From: Ophiostoma sp. CBS 140.51
Taxonomy: Eukaryota > Ascomycota > Sordariomycetes > Ophiostomatales > Ophiostomataceae
Direction of reading: 5' to 3'
Length of the DNA stretch: 64,000 bases
NCBI GenBank assembly: GCA_029298735.1
Contig: JANSLP010000066.1
Coordinates: forward strand, 62,001 to 126,000
Below, in pieces: positions 55,145 to 64,000 of the stretch; position 1 is the first letter of the stretch; each line of letters opens with the position of its first letter. The notes below the pieces were generated by a model. It was not told the DNA's origin. It saw nothing but the letters and a program-made list of their open reading frames with translations, and made no database searches. Made by a program: the position numbers and the translations under genes.

Positions 55145-55435
55145 ATGACGGGTGGACAATAGGATTAGATATTGGGGTGTGTAGTTAGACCTAATAGACG
55201 GGGGTACACGAGCTGCAGAAGGGCATAATTGATTAACGATTCGCTATCTATTTGAAAAAAAATTATGTATAAAAGGAAAAGACATTAAACAAAACGAAAA
55301 GCAAAACTTGTGCAAACACGCTCGCTCCATGCAAATGTATATATGTATGGGTATGGTATATGGTATGAGGGGTATGGGTATAGGTTTTTCTGGATGGCGT
55401 TAGGATGTCTGTGACGAAGGTCGTGAGTTTGATTG
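55145..55435. other. Convergent 3' intergenic region with GGTATG-rich repeat
   Basis: A short 3' flank between two convergent genes. 55340-55385 is a degenerate run of GTATGG/GGTATG words. No coding sequence is seen. Confidence 0.6.
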
Positions 55436-56518
55436 TCACGCCGCTGACAGAGACGGCTTGGAGGCCCAGCGATCGGCAAAGATGCCTTTCTGGCTATCAC
55501 TGTCGGCATCCGATGCGTCGAGCTGGATAGCACCGCTGTTGCCGCCACCGATACCCATTCCCGTCTCGTTGCGACGACCGTTTGACTGTCCAAAGGTGCG
55601 CAGCTGGAACGAACCGACCGACTTGGAGTTGCCACCCGACCGGCCAGAGCCAGAAATATCCGAAAAGATACCGACACGACGCATCAGAGGGCGCAACGCC
55701 GACAGCGAAGCGGCAAAGATGCTGAGGGCAATCTCGAGTATGGAGTAGATGGTGGCAATAAGCGTGACCTCAATGACCTGGGCCGCAGCCAGACCACCCG
55801 TGCTGGACATGTGCTGGACCTGGACGACGTACTTGAGGCGGACAATGGTGGCCACGGAACTGACAGCGCCGAAACCCAGCAAGAACATGACACTGATCTT
55901 GACCTTGATGGGGATGGCCGTCTGCCACAGCATGTAGACAGGCAGCAGAGCCATGAACCAACTGGTCAACACGTCCTCAATGGAGAGAGCCAGAGCGGCT
56001 TGGCCAATGATGGACGTGTTGATGCAAGTGCCCGTGCCAACACCCCAAGCAACCGACAGCGGACGACACTGCAGCGCAAAGATGAGCGTGATGACAATTG
56101 TGAAGACAATCGTCACGCCAATGGTGATCCACAGGCCGAGCCGGGCAAACTTCATGTTGCTGGAGGCGCCGTCAGTAGCACCACGGCCGGTCAGGCGGTG
56201 CAAGACGAGAGCGACAGCAAGCTTGGTGATGCCAGAAGCCAAAATGTACAGCAGCTGGGCAATGGTAAAGTACTTGGCGGCCTCGATGGGGTCGAACCAC
56301 GGTTGCTGCTCTTCGGCGGTGGCGCCGATGCCGTAGTGGACAGCGTTCATCTCCATGGCCCCAAAGATCACGAAGCCAACAAGGGCAACGACCATCAAGG
56401 CATCGTCATATCCGAGACTCTTGGAGAAGACGCGGGTGTACAGCCGGAGGGCTACGACAGCCGAGTTGAGCACCAGGAAGGTGATGATGAGCGGGTAGTA
56501 GACATCGCGGGCCGTCAT
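55436..56518 (-). CDS. Fungal rhodopsin-domain seven-helix integral membrane protein
   Basis: A single exon of 360 residues. Seven hydrophobic helices can be traced: PLIITFLVLNSAVVAL (1), ALMVVALVGFVIFGAM (2), FTIAQLLYILASGITKLAVAL (3), WITIGVTIVFTIVITLIFAL (4), WFMALLPVYMLWQ (5), ISVMFLLGFGAVSSVATI (6) and IATIYSILEIALSIFAASL (7). The sequences LRLYTRVFSKSLGYDDALM after helix 1 and SALRPLMRRV after helix 7 are hallmarks of the fungal rhodopsin-domain family, which includes the seven-helix part of PTH11-like receptors. No CFEM domain is present. The Ser/Gly-rich cytosolic tail could be phosphorylated. The ligand is unknown. The start follows a C/T-rich leader. Confidence 0.92.
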   Translation of the reverse strand: MTARDVYYPLIITFLVLNSAVVALRLYTRVFSKSLGYDDALMVVALVGFVIFGAMEMNAVHYGIGATAEEQQPWFDPIEAAKYFTIAQLLYILASGITKLAVALVLHRLTGRGATDGASSNMKFARLGLWITIGVTIVFTIVITLIFALQCRPLSVAWGVGTGTCINTSIIGQAALALSIEDVLTSWFMALLPVYMLWQTAIPIKVKISVMFLLGFGAVSSVATIVRLKYVVQVQHMSSTGGLAAAQVIEVTLIATIYSILEIALSIFAASLSALRPLMRRVGIFSDISGSGRSGGNSKSVGSFQLRTFGQSNGRRNETGMGIGGGNSGAIQLDASDADSDSQKGIFADRWASKPSLSAA

Positions 56519-59500
56519 TGTCGAAGAAGGTTGTCGTTGTCGTTGTTGCTGTCTTGGTCGTGGTCGTTAAGGGGGGGCGAAGGGGTGAGATTGATGACAG
56601 ATGAAAAGAGAGCTTGAAGGAGAGGAAAGACAGTTGGAGGTTGAAGACAAACAAAACGACTAAAGCGGCATAGAGGATAATGGATGACTGTACGTCCAGT
56701 CTTATATCAAAAACTTTTTGGGGAGCCGTTGATTCGGTCGAGATTTCTTTGCGATTATTTCTGTCCTTCTCCGAGTTATTTTCAGTCAAGTTGTAGTTGA
56801 GTTGAGTTGCAGTTGAGTTACAGTCAAAAGTCCCACGAGTCCCATCGATTTATCTGCCGTTTATTACCACTGGGACATGGTTTTGCCGATCTTATCGGAT
56901 TGTGGCGTGCAGTTCGTCTACATGAGAATTGCAGTCGAGCGAGGGCCAAGGAGGGTCAAACGAGAAACGCAACGCCAGACGGAGGAGAGGGAGGCAAGGA
57001 AGAATAAAAAGAAAGGATTTAACTGCAAATAAAGTGACTGAATAAAACGACAAAATGACAAAACGACAAAACCCAGGAAAACACAGACAAGGACAACCGG
57101 TGCAGGAAGCCGGCACAGAAATCCGGCACAAAATCTTGGGATCGTCTGTTGCAGTGAATAAGGAGGCTGCTTTCTTTTTCTGTTTTTCTGCAAGGTTTTT
57201 CACTATTTTCTGCATGGGCTGCATTGACGAGTCAGGGGTGGACATTGGCATTTGCTGGCGTCGCCGTTCATTGATATTGACAGTTGACTATCGACCGAGA
57301 CCGACGGCCAGGTTCAGGTTGTGCACAAAAAGTACACACATTGTTCTGCGGCACAGTTCCGGCACATTAGTGGTACAAAAAGTGTTGCCAGTCACACAGG
57401 AACAGAAAAAGAACAAAAAAAAGGAATGGGGCACAAAATAGGAACAGAAAACCACAGACAATGGCTCAATGGCGGGAGATCCCAAGAGTCCCACAGTTCG
57501 ACGTATACCCCGGCACGTTGCAGTGCATCCGTTTCGAACTTGGACGATCCCAGTGACCAAGAACTCGCGCAAAATCATTCTGAGATAGGAAATAAGAAAG
57601 AAAGAGGAGGAAGACGAAAGGAAGAAGGAAGAGATGAAGAGATGAAGAAGGCGACAAGTTTGCAACAAAACAGCTGATTTTGCGTGAATGTGGCGATATG
57701 TTGAGATGTTGTGAACATGAGTATATAAACATCCATTTCTAGGCAAAACATGAGACACCAAGCTATCTACACAATGCACACAATATTTATCTACTTTGTC
57801 ATGCATGATCTTCAAGTAGTGCAGCTCTTGTTTCCAGGCTCATTGGTTTCTTTCGTTTTCCATTTCCCTTGAAAAATAAAAACGGATGGCTCCCGGTCTG
57901 AAATAGTCAAACGAGGGAAGAGCAGAAGAGTTCGCAAATGCCAACGGTCAATCTGTCAATCCATATGGGTCAAAGGGGGGGAAAGCATGTGGGAAAGTCT
58001 AGTTTTCATGCTAAAGTCAACAAAATAGGAAGGAAGAGAGATCATCGCTTTTGGCTGGAACGCTCCTTTCCCCGTGCTCCTGTTCTGTTCCTGGTTCTGT
58101 TCCTGCTCCGTGCTCCAAGCTCCGTAAATATAGCCGAAACCGCTGCACACATAAGTCGAGAATACGGCGTGGCATCCTTTAGCTTGGCAGTGCCGGCATA
58201 CGCGAGTCGTCCAAGTCCAAGACCGTATTAATGCCATCATTGCCGTACAGAGCCGTATTTATACGATTGTATTTTACGGCGTACTCTCTACAGTATTGCT
58301 TGCACATTATTTTGACAGGTACAAGCACGGAGTAGGTCCTCTGTGAGCACTTGCGTCTTCGGGCCGTTGCCATACTTCTGACGGCTGTGCCGCAATCCCC
58401 TGACCCAGAACCTGGACCATGCGAGCGAGAGACAAAAATCTGAATCATCAATAATGTGTCCTTTTCTCCGGCCAGTTTCCTTTTTAACATGTGTTGTCAA
58501 GCTTTGTTGTCGAGTTTCATCAGATGTCGTTTTTGTTTTCTTTTGCAGCTCCTTTTACAACATTCCTATTCTTTCTTTTCGCTCGCCTCTTCCTCTTATA
58601 TTTTCTTCTCTTCTCTTCATCGCCTCGCTTCGTCCCTATCCTATCCTCGGCCTTCACTCGTTGTCTATTGTTGCAAAGTTTTTGAGGTTTGACAGAATTT
58701 TGCTTTTCTTGCTCTTTTCTTGCCCTTTCTTCTTTCACCGTCGTTTCTCCGTCGCCTTTCCCACTTTGTATGCGCCACGAAACGACCATTCCCCATTTTC
58801 CCTTCCTTGGGAAGTGTGCCTCCTGCTGATCGCTGCCTCTTCCCGCCGCCGCATGCAACCTTAACCGCGGGACTGCCCCTCAGGGACCCTCCGCCAATGC
58901 TACCCCGTTGGGCTTGGCGTTTCTCATTGGACCCCGTTTTGAGTGCACACGAAGACGAAGAAAAATGCACTGACTCCGCTCAACGTATCACGCCAGCCCA
59001 GCTTTGGTGGTGAGTGCCAGAGAGGATGCGGGTAGGTTGCAGACAAGACTCAAGAAAAACGCAGAGAGCGCCTTGAGTGCCACTCTGGTGGGCTAAAGTC
59101 ACACTCAAGTGGCTCTCTTGTGGATTCGATGTCGACTCGCGTGAGGACTTTGTTTGTCGATCTTCCTTTTGCCAATATTTTTATGGCCTTTTTTATGGGT
59201 TTATCTTCGTTGTCTGTCGGTTTCTGTCGTTTTTGCTATTTCGTCAGTTTTCTTCAGCATAACTCGGGATCCACTTGGGCTGCCGGGAGACTCTCCCCGG
59301 CACCATCTTTTTCACCTTCCAAAGCCCATCGTCCGACAAGTGGTGTCTCGCTCGCTCGGTTGACTGCCGTGGGGGGGGCTCCAGTTGTTGAATAGGGCGG
59401 AGGACGTGAGAACATAATCTCTGCCTTACTTTCCCACCTAGGGTAAGTGTCTGAGATGCTGCAGTCGTGTCGAGCCCGTCCCAGGTTCTGGATCCGACCT

Positions 59501-60358
59501 TCCTCTTGGTGCACAGATGTGCAGACATGCAACGATGTTCAGTGCATGCAGCTGTCAATCTCTACTTCTTGGAAACTATTCAGACATGGCCTGGCCGTCC
59601 CAGCATCTTGTCCCTGTCTGTGGAAGATGGCCTCCCTTGAACATGCATCCTCTCACATGCGTTATTGCCTCTTCTTGCTCGGCCATTCATCTTGGCTGAA
59701 ATGGGCATCCTCGCCATTGTTTCCAAAGAAAAGGGGAGATGCAACGCTGCTGTCCGGGAGTCCAGTTCCTGTTTCCTGGGACTTCGTTGCCATCCTGCCT
59801 GCCTGCCTGCCATCCTGCCATCCTGCCATCGCCCGCCCCTCGGTTTCCCAGTCGCCGTCGCCTATCTGTTTGTCCATTGTCCTGTCCGTGCCTTCGCTTG
59901 CAGCCGTTCCTTGTCAGTTGTCAGACTGATACCTTGCCTCCTTGTCTCCGTCCTTGTTTATTGAGCTGTCTTTACCTGCCACCTTGTTTCCCCGCCGCCG
60001 TACACCTTGAGCTTGCCTGCTTGCCCGCCCAAGCCGCCTTCTGTGCCTCGTACTGGTGCATATATTGCATACTCCACACTCCGTCCCATTCGTCCTTACT
60101 TGTAGAAACGTCGGATATATCTGTCCCTCTCCCGCGGTTCTTGTCCCAGGAAAAAGCAACCAAAGTTCCTTGTCTTGTTTCTTTTTCTTGTGCTTCATCT
60201 TTTTCTACTTTTTTTCTTCTCATCCTACATCTGCATACTCTCCTCTTGAAACGTATTCGATCATATTCCCTCATCATATCACCATTTCGTCACATCTACT
60301 TTCTTCTTCCCAAGTTAAGCCACTCAACACATCCACCAGCCCCTCTCACAACATCACC
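56519..60358. other. Long divergent intergenic region, rhodopsin-domain gene / kinase-like gene
   Basis: 3.8 kb with no gene I can support. A strongly pyrimidine-rich segment on the + strand at 58530-58760 and again from 60170 looks like fungal promoter or leader sequence. GTCCAAGTCCA recurs at 58209, CGGAGTA near 58327, and CTGC/CATCCTGC repeats at 59791-59830. Open frames such as 59739-60404 are Ser/Pro/Cys-rich translations of this sequence. A transcript starting near 58.5 kb with a long leader cannot be excluded. Confidence 0.5.
59791..59830. repeat. CTGC / CATCCTGC short tandem repeats
   Basis: CATCCTGC is followed by CTGC units, then CATCCTGC twice more in register. A simple low-complexity tract in non-coding DNA. 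Confidence 0.7.
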
Positions 60359-61570
60359 ATGTCTGTCGACGCTTTCACAATGCCCCTCAGCACCGAGGAC
60401 TTGACCCTCGGCTGGCTGCAGGCCGTCTTCAGCGACCCGTCCATCTCGGGCTTTGAAGTGACGGACGCGCGTCTCTTTGAGACGACGAGCAAGCTGTATG
60501 TGACTCTGTCCTACAAGGACGAGAAGGAGGCGAGTGCTGCCGGCAAGCCGCAAAAGGTGCTCCTCAAGGGCGGCTTTAGCCCGGTCATGTTTGCCACGCC
60601 GGGCTACAAGCCGATTCTGATCCGCGCCTACACGCGCGAGGTCGACATGTTTTCCAAGTTTGTGCCTACCCTGCCGGATGATGCTGTCCTCCAGTTGCCC
60701 AAGGTTTACTGGGCGGGTGCCAACGATGACAATGCCATTCTGGCCATGGAGGACCTGGCGGCGGGCGGTTTCACTTTTGGTGACCCGACGCGGACGTACT
60801 CGCTCGATGCCGTGCACTCGGGTGTTGAGCAGCTGGCCACCCTGCACGCAAAGACGTGGGGCTGGTCGACCAAGGAGGGTGAGAACGAGTCCCCCAAAGC
60901 TGCTGAGCTGGCCTGGCTCGAGCCAAACATTTACGACGTTACCATGGGCGGTCTGCTGGGCATGTGGGACGAGCTGATTCTGGGCGCTGACCGCCCGCCG
61001 CTGCCGGCCATCCTGAAAGACTCGCGCGAGCGCACATCGCGGGCTTTGTCGACGTACTTTGCCTCGCGCAACCCGCGCTTCCGCTGCCTTGTGCACGGTG
61101 ACCCCCACAGCGGCAACACCTACTTAAAGGGCGACGATGTGCGGTTCCTGGACTGGCAGATTGCCCATGTCGGCACCGCCTTCCACGACCTGGCCTACTT
61201 CTTGGTGAGCATGCTGACGGTCGAGGAGCGCCGGATGCACGAGCTGGCCGTGCTAGACCGCTACCTGGAGGCTCTGGCGCGCCACGGTGGCCCGACTCTG
61301 AGTCGCGAGGACCCCGAGGTGATGACCGAGTACCGCAAGGCTATTCTGACGGGACTTGGCTGGGTGTTGACGCCCCACTCGATGCAGGCCAAGGCCCGTG
61401 TGGCTGCCATGGTGGAGCGCTATGCGGCGGCGATTGTAGACCACAAGACGATTGAGCTGCTGACGGAGATTGCCGATGCTGCGGACAAGAAGACCGCTGA
61501 GAAGACTGCCACGGATGTCAAGGGCAACGTGGCCGTCCAGGTCAACAAGGTCGACGGCGAGACTGCTTAA
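60359..61570 (+). CDS. APH/choline-kinase-superfamily phosphotransferase (CHK/EcKinase-like)
   Basis: 403 residues from the ATG at 60359 (CACCATG); the frame is open upstream, but the extension is Ser/Pro/Leu-rich leader translation. The ATP lysine region is KVLLKGGFSP (Lys70). LAMEDLAAGGF (128-138) is the hinge block. The catalytic loop is VHGDPHSGNTY (Asp249, Asn254) and the metal-binding Asp is in FLDWQ (Asp265). This motif set marks small-molecule kinases of the aminoglycoside phosphotransferase/choline kinase superfamily, of the kind found in insects as ecdysteroid kinase-like and widespread in fungi. The substrate, probably an alcohol or amino alcohol, is unknown. It is convergent with the hydrolase, 148 bp away. 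Confidence 0.9.
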   Translation: MSVDAFTMPLSTEDLTLGWLQAVFSDPSISGFEVTDARLFETTSKLYVTLSYKDEKEASAAGKPQKVLLKGGFSPVMFATPGYKPILIRAYTREVDMFSKFVPTLPDDAVLQLPKVYWAGANDDNAILAMEDLAAGGFTFGDPTRTYSLDAVHSGVEQLATLHAKTWGWSTKEGENESPKAAELAWLEPNIYDVTMGGLLGMWDELILGADRPPLPAILKDSRERTSRALSTYFASRNPRFRCLVHGDPHSGNTYLKGDDVRFLDWQIAHVGTAFHDLAYFLVSMLTVEERRMHELAVLDRYLEALARHGGPTLSREDPEVMTEYRKAILTGLGWVLTPHSMQAKARVAAMVERYAAAIVDHKTIELLTEIADAADKKTAEKTATDVKGNVAVQVNKVDGETA

Positions 61571-61718
61571 GCTCCAAGAGTGTGTAAGATGGTTCCTTGT
61601 TTTTATGATTTGTATATGTAGTATGAATATAGGCTATGATTTAACTATAAGCGCAAACTTCCTTGATTCAATTTTAGTGCAGTGCTATAATTTTGTTTCA
61701 ACACACAGCGAGTGCTGC

Positions 61719-62717
61719 TTATTTGCTCTCGACGCTGCCAATCTCCTCTAGCCCCTTGAGGGCCTCGCTGGCCGCGGCCCAGGCCTTGTCCTCCGGGTAC
61801 AGCTGGCTCCACAGGTACGCCCAGGTCAGACGCTGCACTGCCGCCAGCCGCTCGGGACTGCCGTCGAGCGTCTCGGCCGTGTCCCAACCACTAATGCCAC
61901 CGAACCCGTGCTTGCCGCCCTTGACCATACAGGACGCCTTGGGGGCGGGCCCCAGCACATAGGGGTCGTTGTGCCAGTCGGCGCCGCGGACGGTCAAGTG
62001 GGGACCCACATCCTCATCGCCCCAGGCCACGAGGGTCGGCGCGGCCATGGTCGAAAAGTCGGGTTTGTAAAAGGGCACCATAGTCTTGCCGCTCTCCGAG
62101 AGATCGGCCAGATCTTTACCGGCCGAACCCGGGCCGCCAATGATTACGCCAGTCTTGATGCGTGTGTCGACACCATTAGAAACATGACCATCACGGGGGT
62201 CGGTGTTGGTGGCACCAAGCAAAACACTGGCCGTGATGGCACCAAGCGAGTGGCCGGCGACGGCGACACGGCTGCGGTCAAGCTGGCCATGGGTCAAGAA
62301 GGGGACAACATCCTCGACCTCATCAAGACGGTCGAGAAGGATCGACATGTCTTGGACGCGAGACTCCAAAAAGATGTCCAGGATGGTGTCATTGTCCATG
62401 GGTAAGCCCAGTGCCTTGGAGCTTAAGTGGGTGGGCTGCAGGACAGCAAAGCCCAGGCCGGCATAGAACTCAACGAGGGGTGCATAGCCCTGCTGCGAGG
62501 ACAACCACTCGCTGCGGCCATGGCCGTGGGAGAAGAGCAGGACGGGAAAGCCGTCTTTGCTGGCAGCCGGAGCAGCAGGCGCTGTGACACGCAGCTGCAG
62601 GTCGACACGACGGCCAGGCGTCTTGAGAATCAGGGGGCTGTAGACGACAATAGGCTTGGCCTCCGGCGCCGGGATCTTGGCGGCGGCGCCGATGCTTGCG
62701 TGATGAGGGAAGAGCAT
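61719..62717 (-). CDS. Alpha/beta hydrolase (chlorophyllase/PAF-acetylhydrolase-like fold)
   Basis: 332 residues from the ATG at 62717; an in-frame ATG at 62789 would add 24 hydrophobic residues, which could be a signal sequence but look non-conserved. The oxyanion region is LLFSHGHGRSEW (61-71). The nucleophile elbow is GHSLG (155-159, Ser157), the acid probably lies in WGDEDVG (about 232-238), and the catalytic His in GGKHGFGG. This is the large serine-hydrolase class acting on esters or amides, related to dienelactone hydrolase and platelet-activating-factor acetylhydrolase folds. No substrate can be assigned. It sits upstream of and on the same strand as the amidase. Confidence 0.88.
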   Translation of the reverse strand: MLFPHHASIGAAAKIPAPEAKPIVVYSPLILKTPGRRVDLQLRVTAPAAPAASKDGFPVLLFSHGHGRSEWLSSQQGYAPLVEFYAGLGFAVLQPTHLSSKALGLPMDNDTILDIFLESRVQDMSILLDRLDEVEDVVPFLTHGQLDRSRVAVAGHSLGAITASVLLGATNTDPRDGHVSNGVDTRIKTGVIIGGPGSAGKDLADLSESGKTMVPFYKPDFSTMAAPTLVAWGDEDVGPHLTVRGADWHNDPYVLGPAPKASCMVKGGKHGFGGISGWDTAETLDGSPERLAAVQRLTWAYLWSQLYPEDKAWAAASEALKGLEEIGSVESK

Positions 62718-63054
62718 GATGGGCGGTAGGGGTAAGTCAAGATAGTAAGAGAGGGAGAGTATGAGAGTGAGTTGTTTAATTGAAATCAATGCTAATGATG
62801 CTCTTGTACAGGAACCTCCTTTCCTTTCCTCTCCTTCTTCTTGTTTATATAGTCGTGCCCGTTAAAATCGGGGTTAAACGTCGACCGATCCCGATCCGGC
62901 GATAATCTTAGTATACACACGGGTAAAGTCCGCACCGCCGTCAAGGCGGAAGACAGGACCTAAAAATGTAGCCATTGACTCGTCAATGACTCGTCAATTC
63001 GCTTCTACTGGTTTCCATTTCAAATCCTTCTACTGCACTGTGTTCAGTTCCAAC
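62718..63054. other. Intergenic region, hydrolase promoter
   Basis: A 337-bp gap between the amidase stop and the hydrolase start. It holds the hydrolase leader and the amidase 3' flank; TATATAG near 62846 (minus-strand CTATATA) may be a TATA element. Confidence 0.4.
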
Positions 63055-64000
63055 TCAATGACCATTCACACCATTGGCCTTGGGTTCGTCGGAAATGGCA
63101 GCCAGCACGCTGCGACACATGCCAATGACCTTCTCCTCCTCCAAGCGGCGGGCCACCAGCTGCAGGCTGATGGGCAGACCATGCATCGTATCGGCGTCGT
63201 AGCCCGCAGACACCTTCTTGTCCGACTCGCTCAACGGGGTATAGTCAGGGTGCTCAACATCGACGGGCTGGTCAATAGTCTTGTCCACCACCAGACCCGT
63301 TGGGAAGGACATGGCGGCATAGTCGAGGACGTTGTACACACCCGTGTAGCCGACGTGCTCAAACATGCCGTGCTTGACGGTGTTGAAGGGAATGGTGGGG
63401 CACAGCAGAGCATCGAGGCCAGCGGCGTTCCAGCGGTCCAGGTACTTGCCCTGGAAGGTGGAGCGCTCCATGTGCAGCTTCCACATATCGGCGGTGCCTA
63501 GCTCGGTGGCGGTGCCGTACATGTGCATCTCCGGCCGCAAGGGTTCACCCGTGCGGTCGAGCTCGTGCTGGATGGTCTTGCCGCCGTCGGCGACAAACAT
63601 GCGGGCCAGCAGGTGGGCGCCCTCGGCCTGGTCGATCGGGTCCCAGTCCACGAGTGTGTGGCCAGCGGCCGCCAGGCGGGCGACAGCCAGCTTGAGGGCA
63701 CGGGCCACGGGCGGGGTAGGACGCACAACGCCGTCGTGCCACAGGACACCAATGGTCAGCTTCTTGGGGATTTCGACGGTGGGCCGCCAGGGGATAGGCA
63801 GGCACTTCGAATCCAACAGCCAGGGCTGGCCGTCGAGGACAGCGCGGGTGTAGGCCTCAATGTCATCGAGGGTGCGGGCCAGCGGGCCATTGACAGACAT
63901 GACGGCCTCCTGACCGGGCATACCTGAGCGGCAATTGCGGACGGGGAACCGGCCGCCCGAGGCACGCAGCGTAAAAAGGCCCGTGCACGCGGCCGGGATC
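63055..64000 (-). CDS. Amidase-signature enzyme, C-terminal part (truncated by window edge)
   Basis: The frame enters at the right edge as IPAACTGLFTLRASGGRFP, the sequence that directly follows the catalytic GSxRxP segment of amidase-signature enzymes, so the nucleophile Ser lies just outside. Visible landmarks are GQEAVMSVNGPLARTLDDIE, PPVARALKLAVARLAAAGH and DALLCPTIPFN, ending GLPISLQLVARRLEEEKVIGM and KANGVNGH with stop at 63055-63057. Such fungal amidases (acetamidase/general amidase type) hydrolyse carboxamides to acids and ammonia. No intron is evident in the visible 315 codons. The 5' end is beyond the window, so length and start are unknown. Confidence 0.93.
   Translation of the reverse strand, partial: IPAACTGLFTLRASGGRFPVRNCRSGMPGQEAVMSVNGPLARTLDDIEAYTRAVLDGQPWLLDSKCLPIPWRPTVEIPKKLTIGVLWHDGVVRPTPPVARALKLAVARLAAAGHTLVDWDPIDQAEGAHLLARMFVADGGKTIQHELDRTGEPLRPEMHMYGTATELGTADMWKLHMERSTFQGKYLDRWNAAGLDALLCPTIPFNTVKHGMFEHVGYTGVYNVLDYAAMSFPTGLVVDKTIDQPVDVEHPDYTPLSESDKKVSAGYDADTMHGLPISLQLVARRLEEEKVIGMCRSVLAAISDEPKANGVNGH

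Noticed and set aside
54365..55159. 264-codon open frame antisense to the SDR gene
   Set aside because: Arg/His/Val-rich antisense shadow; the plus-strand SDR has all catalytic motifs.
60056..60358. N-terminal extension of the kinase-like frame
   Set aside because: The added 101 residues are Ser/Pro/Leu/His-rich leader translation; the ATG at 60359 has CACCATG context and the family block begins soon after.
54116..64000. A secondary-metabolite gene cluster
   Set aside because: No polyketide synthase, peptide synthetase or terpene cyclase in view; the term would overstate the evidence.
1..64000. tRNA, rRNA, CRISPR array, plasmid origin or intact transposon
   Set aside because: A scan by eye for B-box-like GGTTCGA sequences found matches only inside coding regions; no regular spaced repeats or transposase/reverse-transcriptase motifs were recognised. 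A covariance-model search would be decisive.

Overview
This is a nuclear genomic window from a filamentous ascomycete (Pezizomycotina), most likely a Sordariomycete. The evidence is 50-100 bp spliceosomal introns with GTANGT-like donors, long intron-poor ORFs, pyrimidine-rich leaders before good ATG contexts (CAACATGG, CACCATG), and typical fungal families: a large Zn2Cys6 regulator, a CYP505 P450-reductase fusion, RfeG, a seven-helix fungal rhodopsin-domain protein and DUF7924-like proteins. I cannot fix the genus. No tRNA, rRNA, CRISPR array or intact transposon was recognised.

Layout. 1-9.3 kb holds no gene I can support. 9.3-11.0 kb (-) is RfeG in four exons. 11.0-14.5 kb is non-coding. 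14.5-17.2 kb (-) is DNA polymerase eta with two C-terminal UBZ fingers. 18.4-20.0 kb (+) is a five-exon secreted NamZ/DUF1343 (GH171) exo-N-acetylmuramidase-like enzyme, tail-to-tail with a 1110-residue CYP505 fusion (20.3-23.7 kb, -). 25.8-26.7 kb (+) is the checkpoint protein Mad2, which has a 26-nt exon. 27.1-29.7 kb (-) is a three-exon Ubp14/USP5 deubiquitinase. Next come a small Cys-containing secreted protein (30.7 kb, +), a single-pass membrane protein (31.7 kb, -), a 962-residue coiled-coil protein (33.3-36.5 kb, -) and an AIFM3-type Rieske/flavin reductase (38.5-40.4 kb, -). The last is divergent from a 1135-residue Zn2Cys6 regulator (42.8-46.2 kb, +).

46.4-52.3 kb is an accessory patch. 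It has one open DUF7924-like gene (-) and three broken relatives (+) whose frames survive but carry in-frame stops, set in AT-richer DNA. From 54 kb the genes are metabolic: an NAD(P)-dependent extended SDR (+), a rhodopsin-domain membrane protein (-), an APH/ChoK-like kinase (+), an alpha/beta hydrolase (-) and the 3' part of an amidase (-) that runs off the right edge.

How they fit. Polymerase eta, Mad2, Ubp14 and the AIF-like protein are core housekeeping or stress genes. The muramidase and the P450 are the strongest candidates for environmental or inter-microbial functions. The DUF7924 patch shows gene-family birth and decay. The SDR-kinase-hydrolase-amidase group could be a loose catabolic or detoxification neighbourhood, but nothing in the sequence proves co-regulation. 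All exon boundaries were placed by eye from splice consensus, phase and family conservation.
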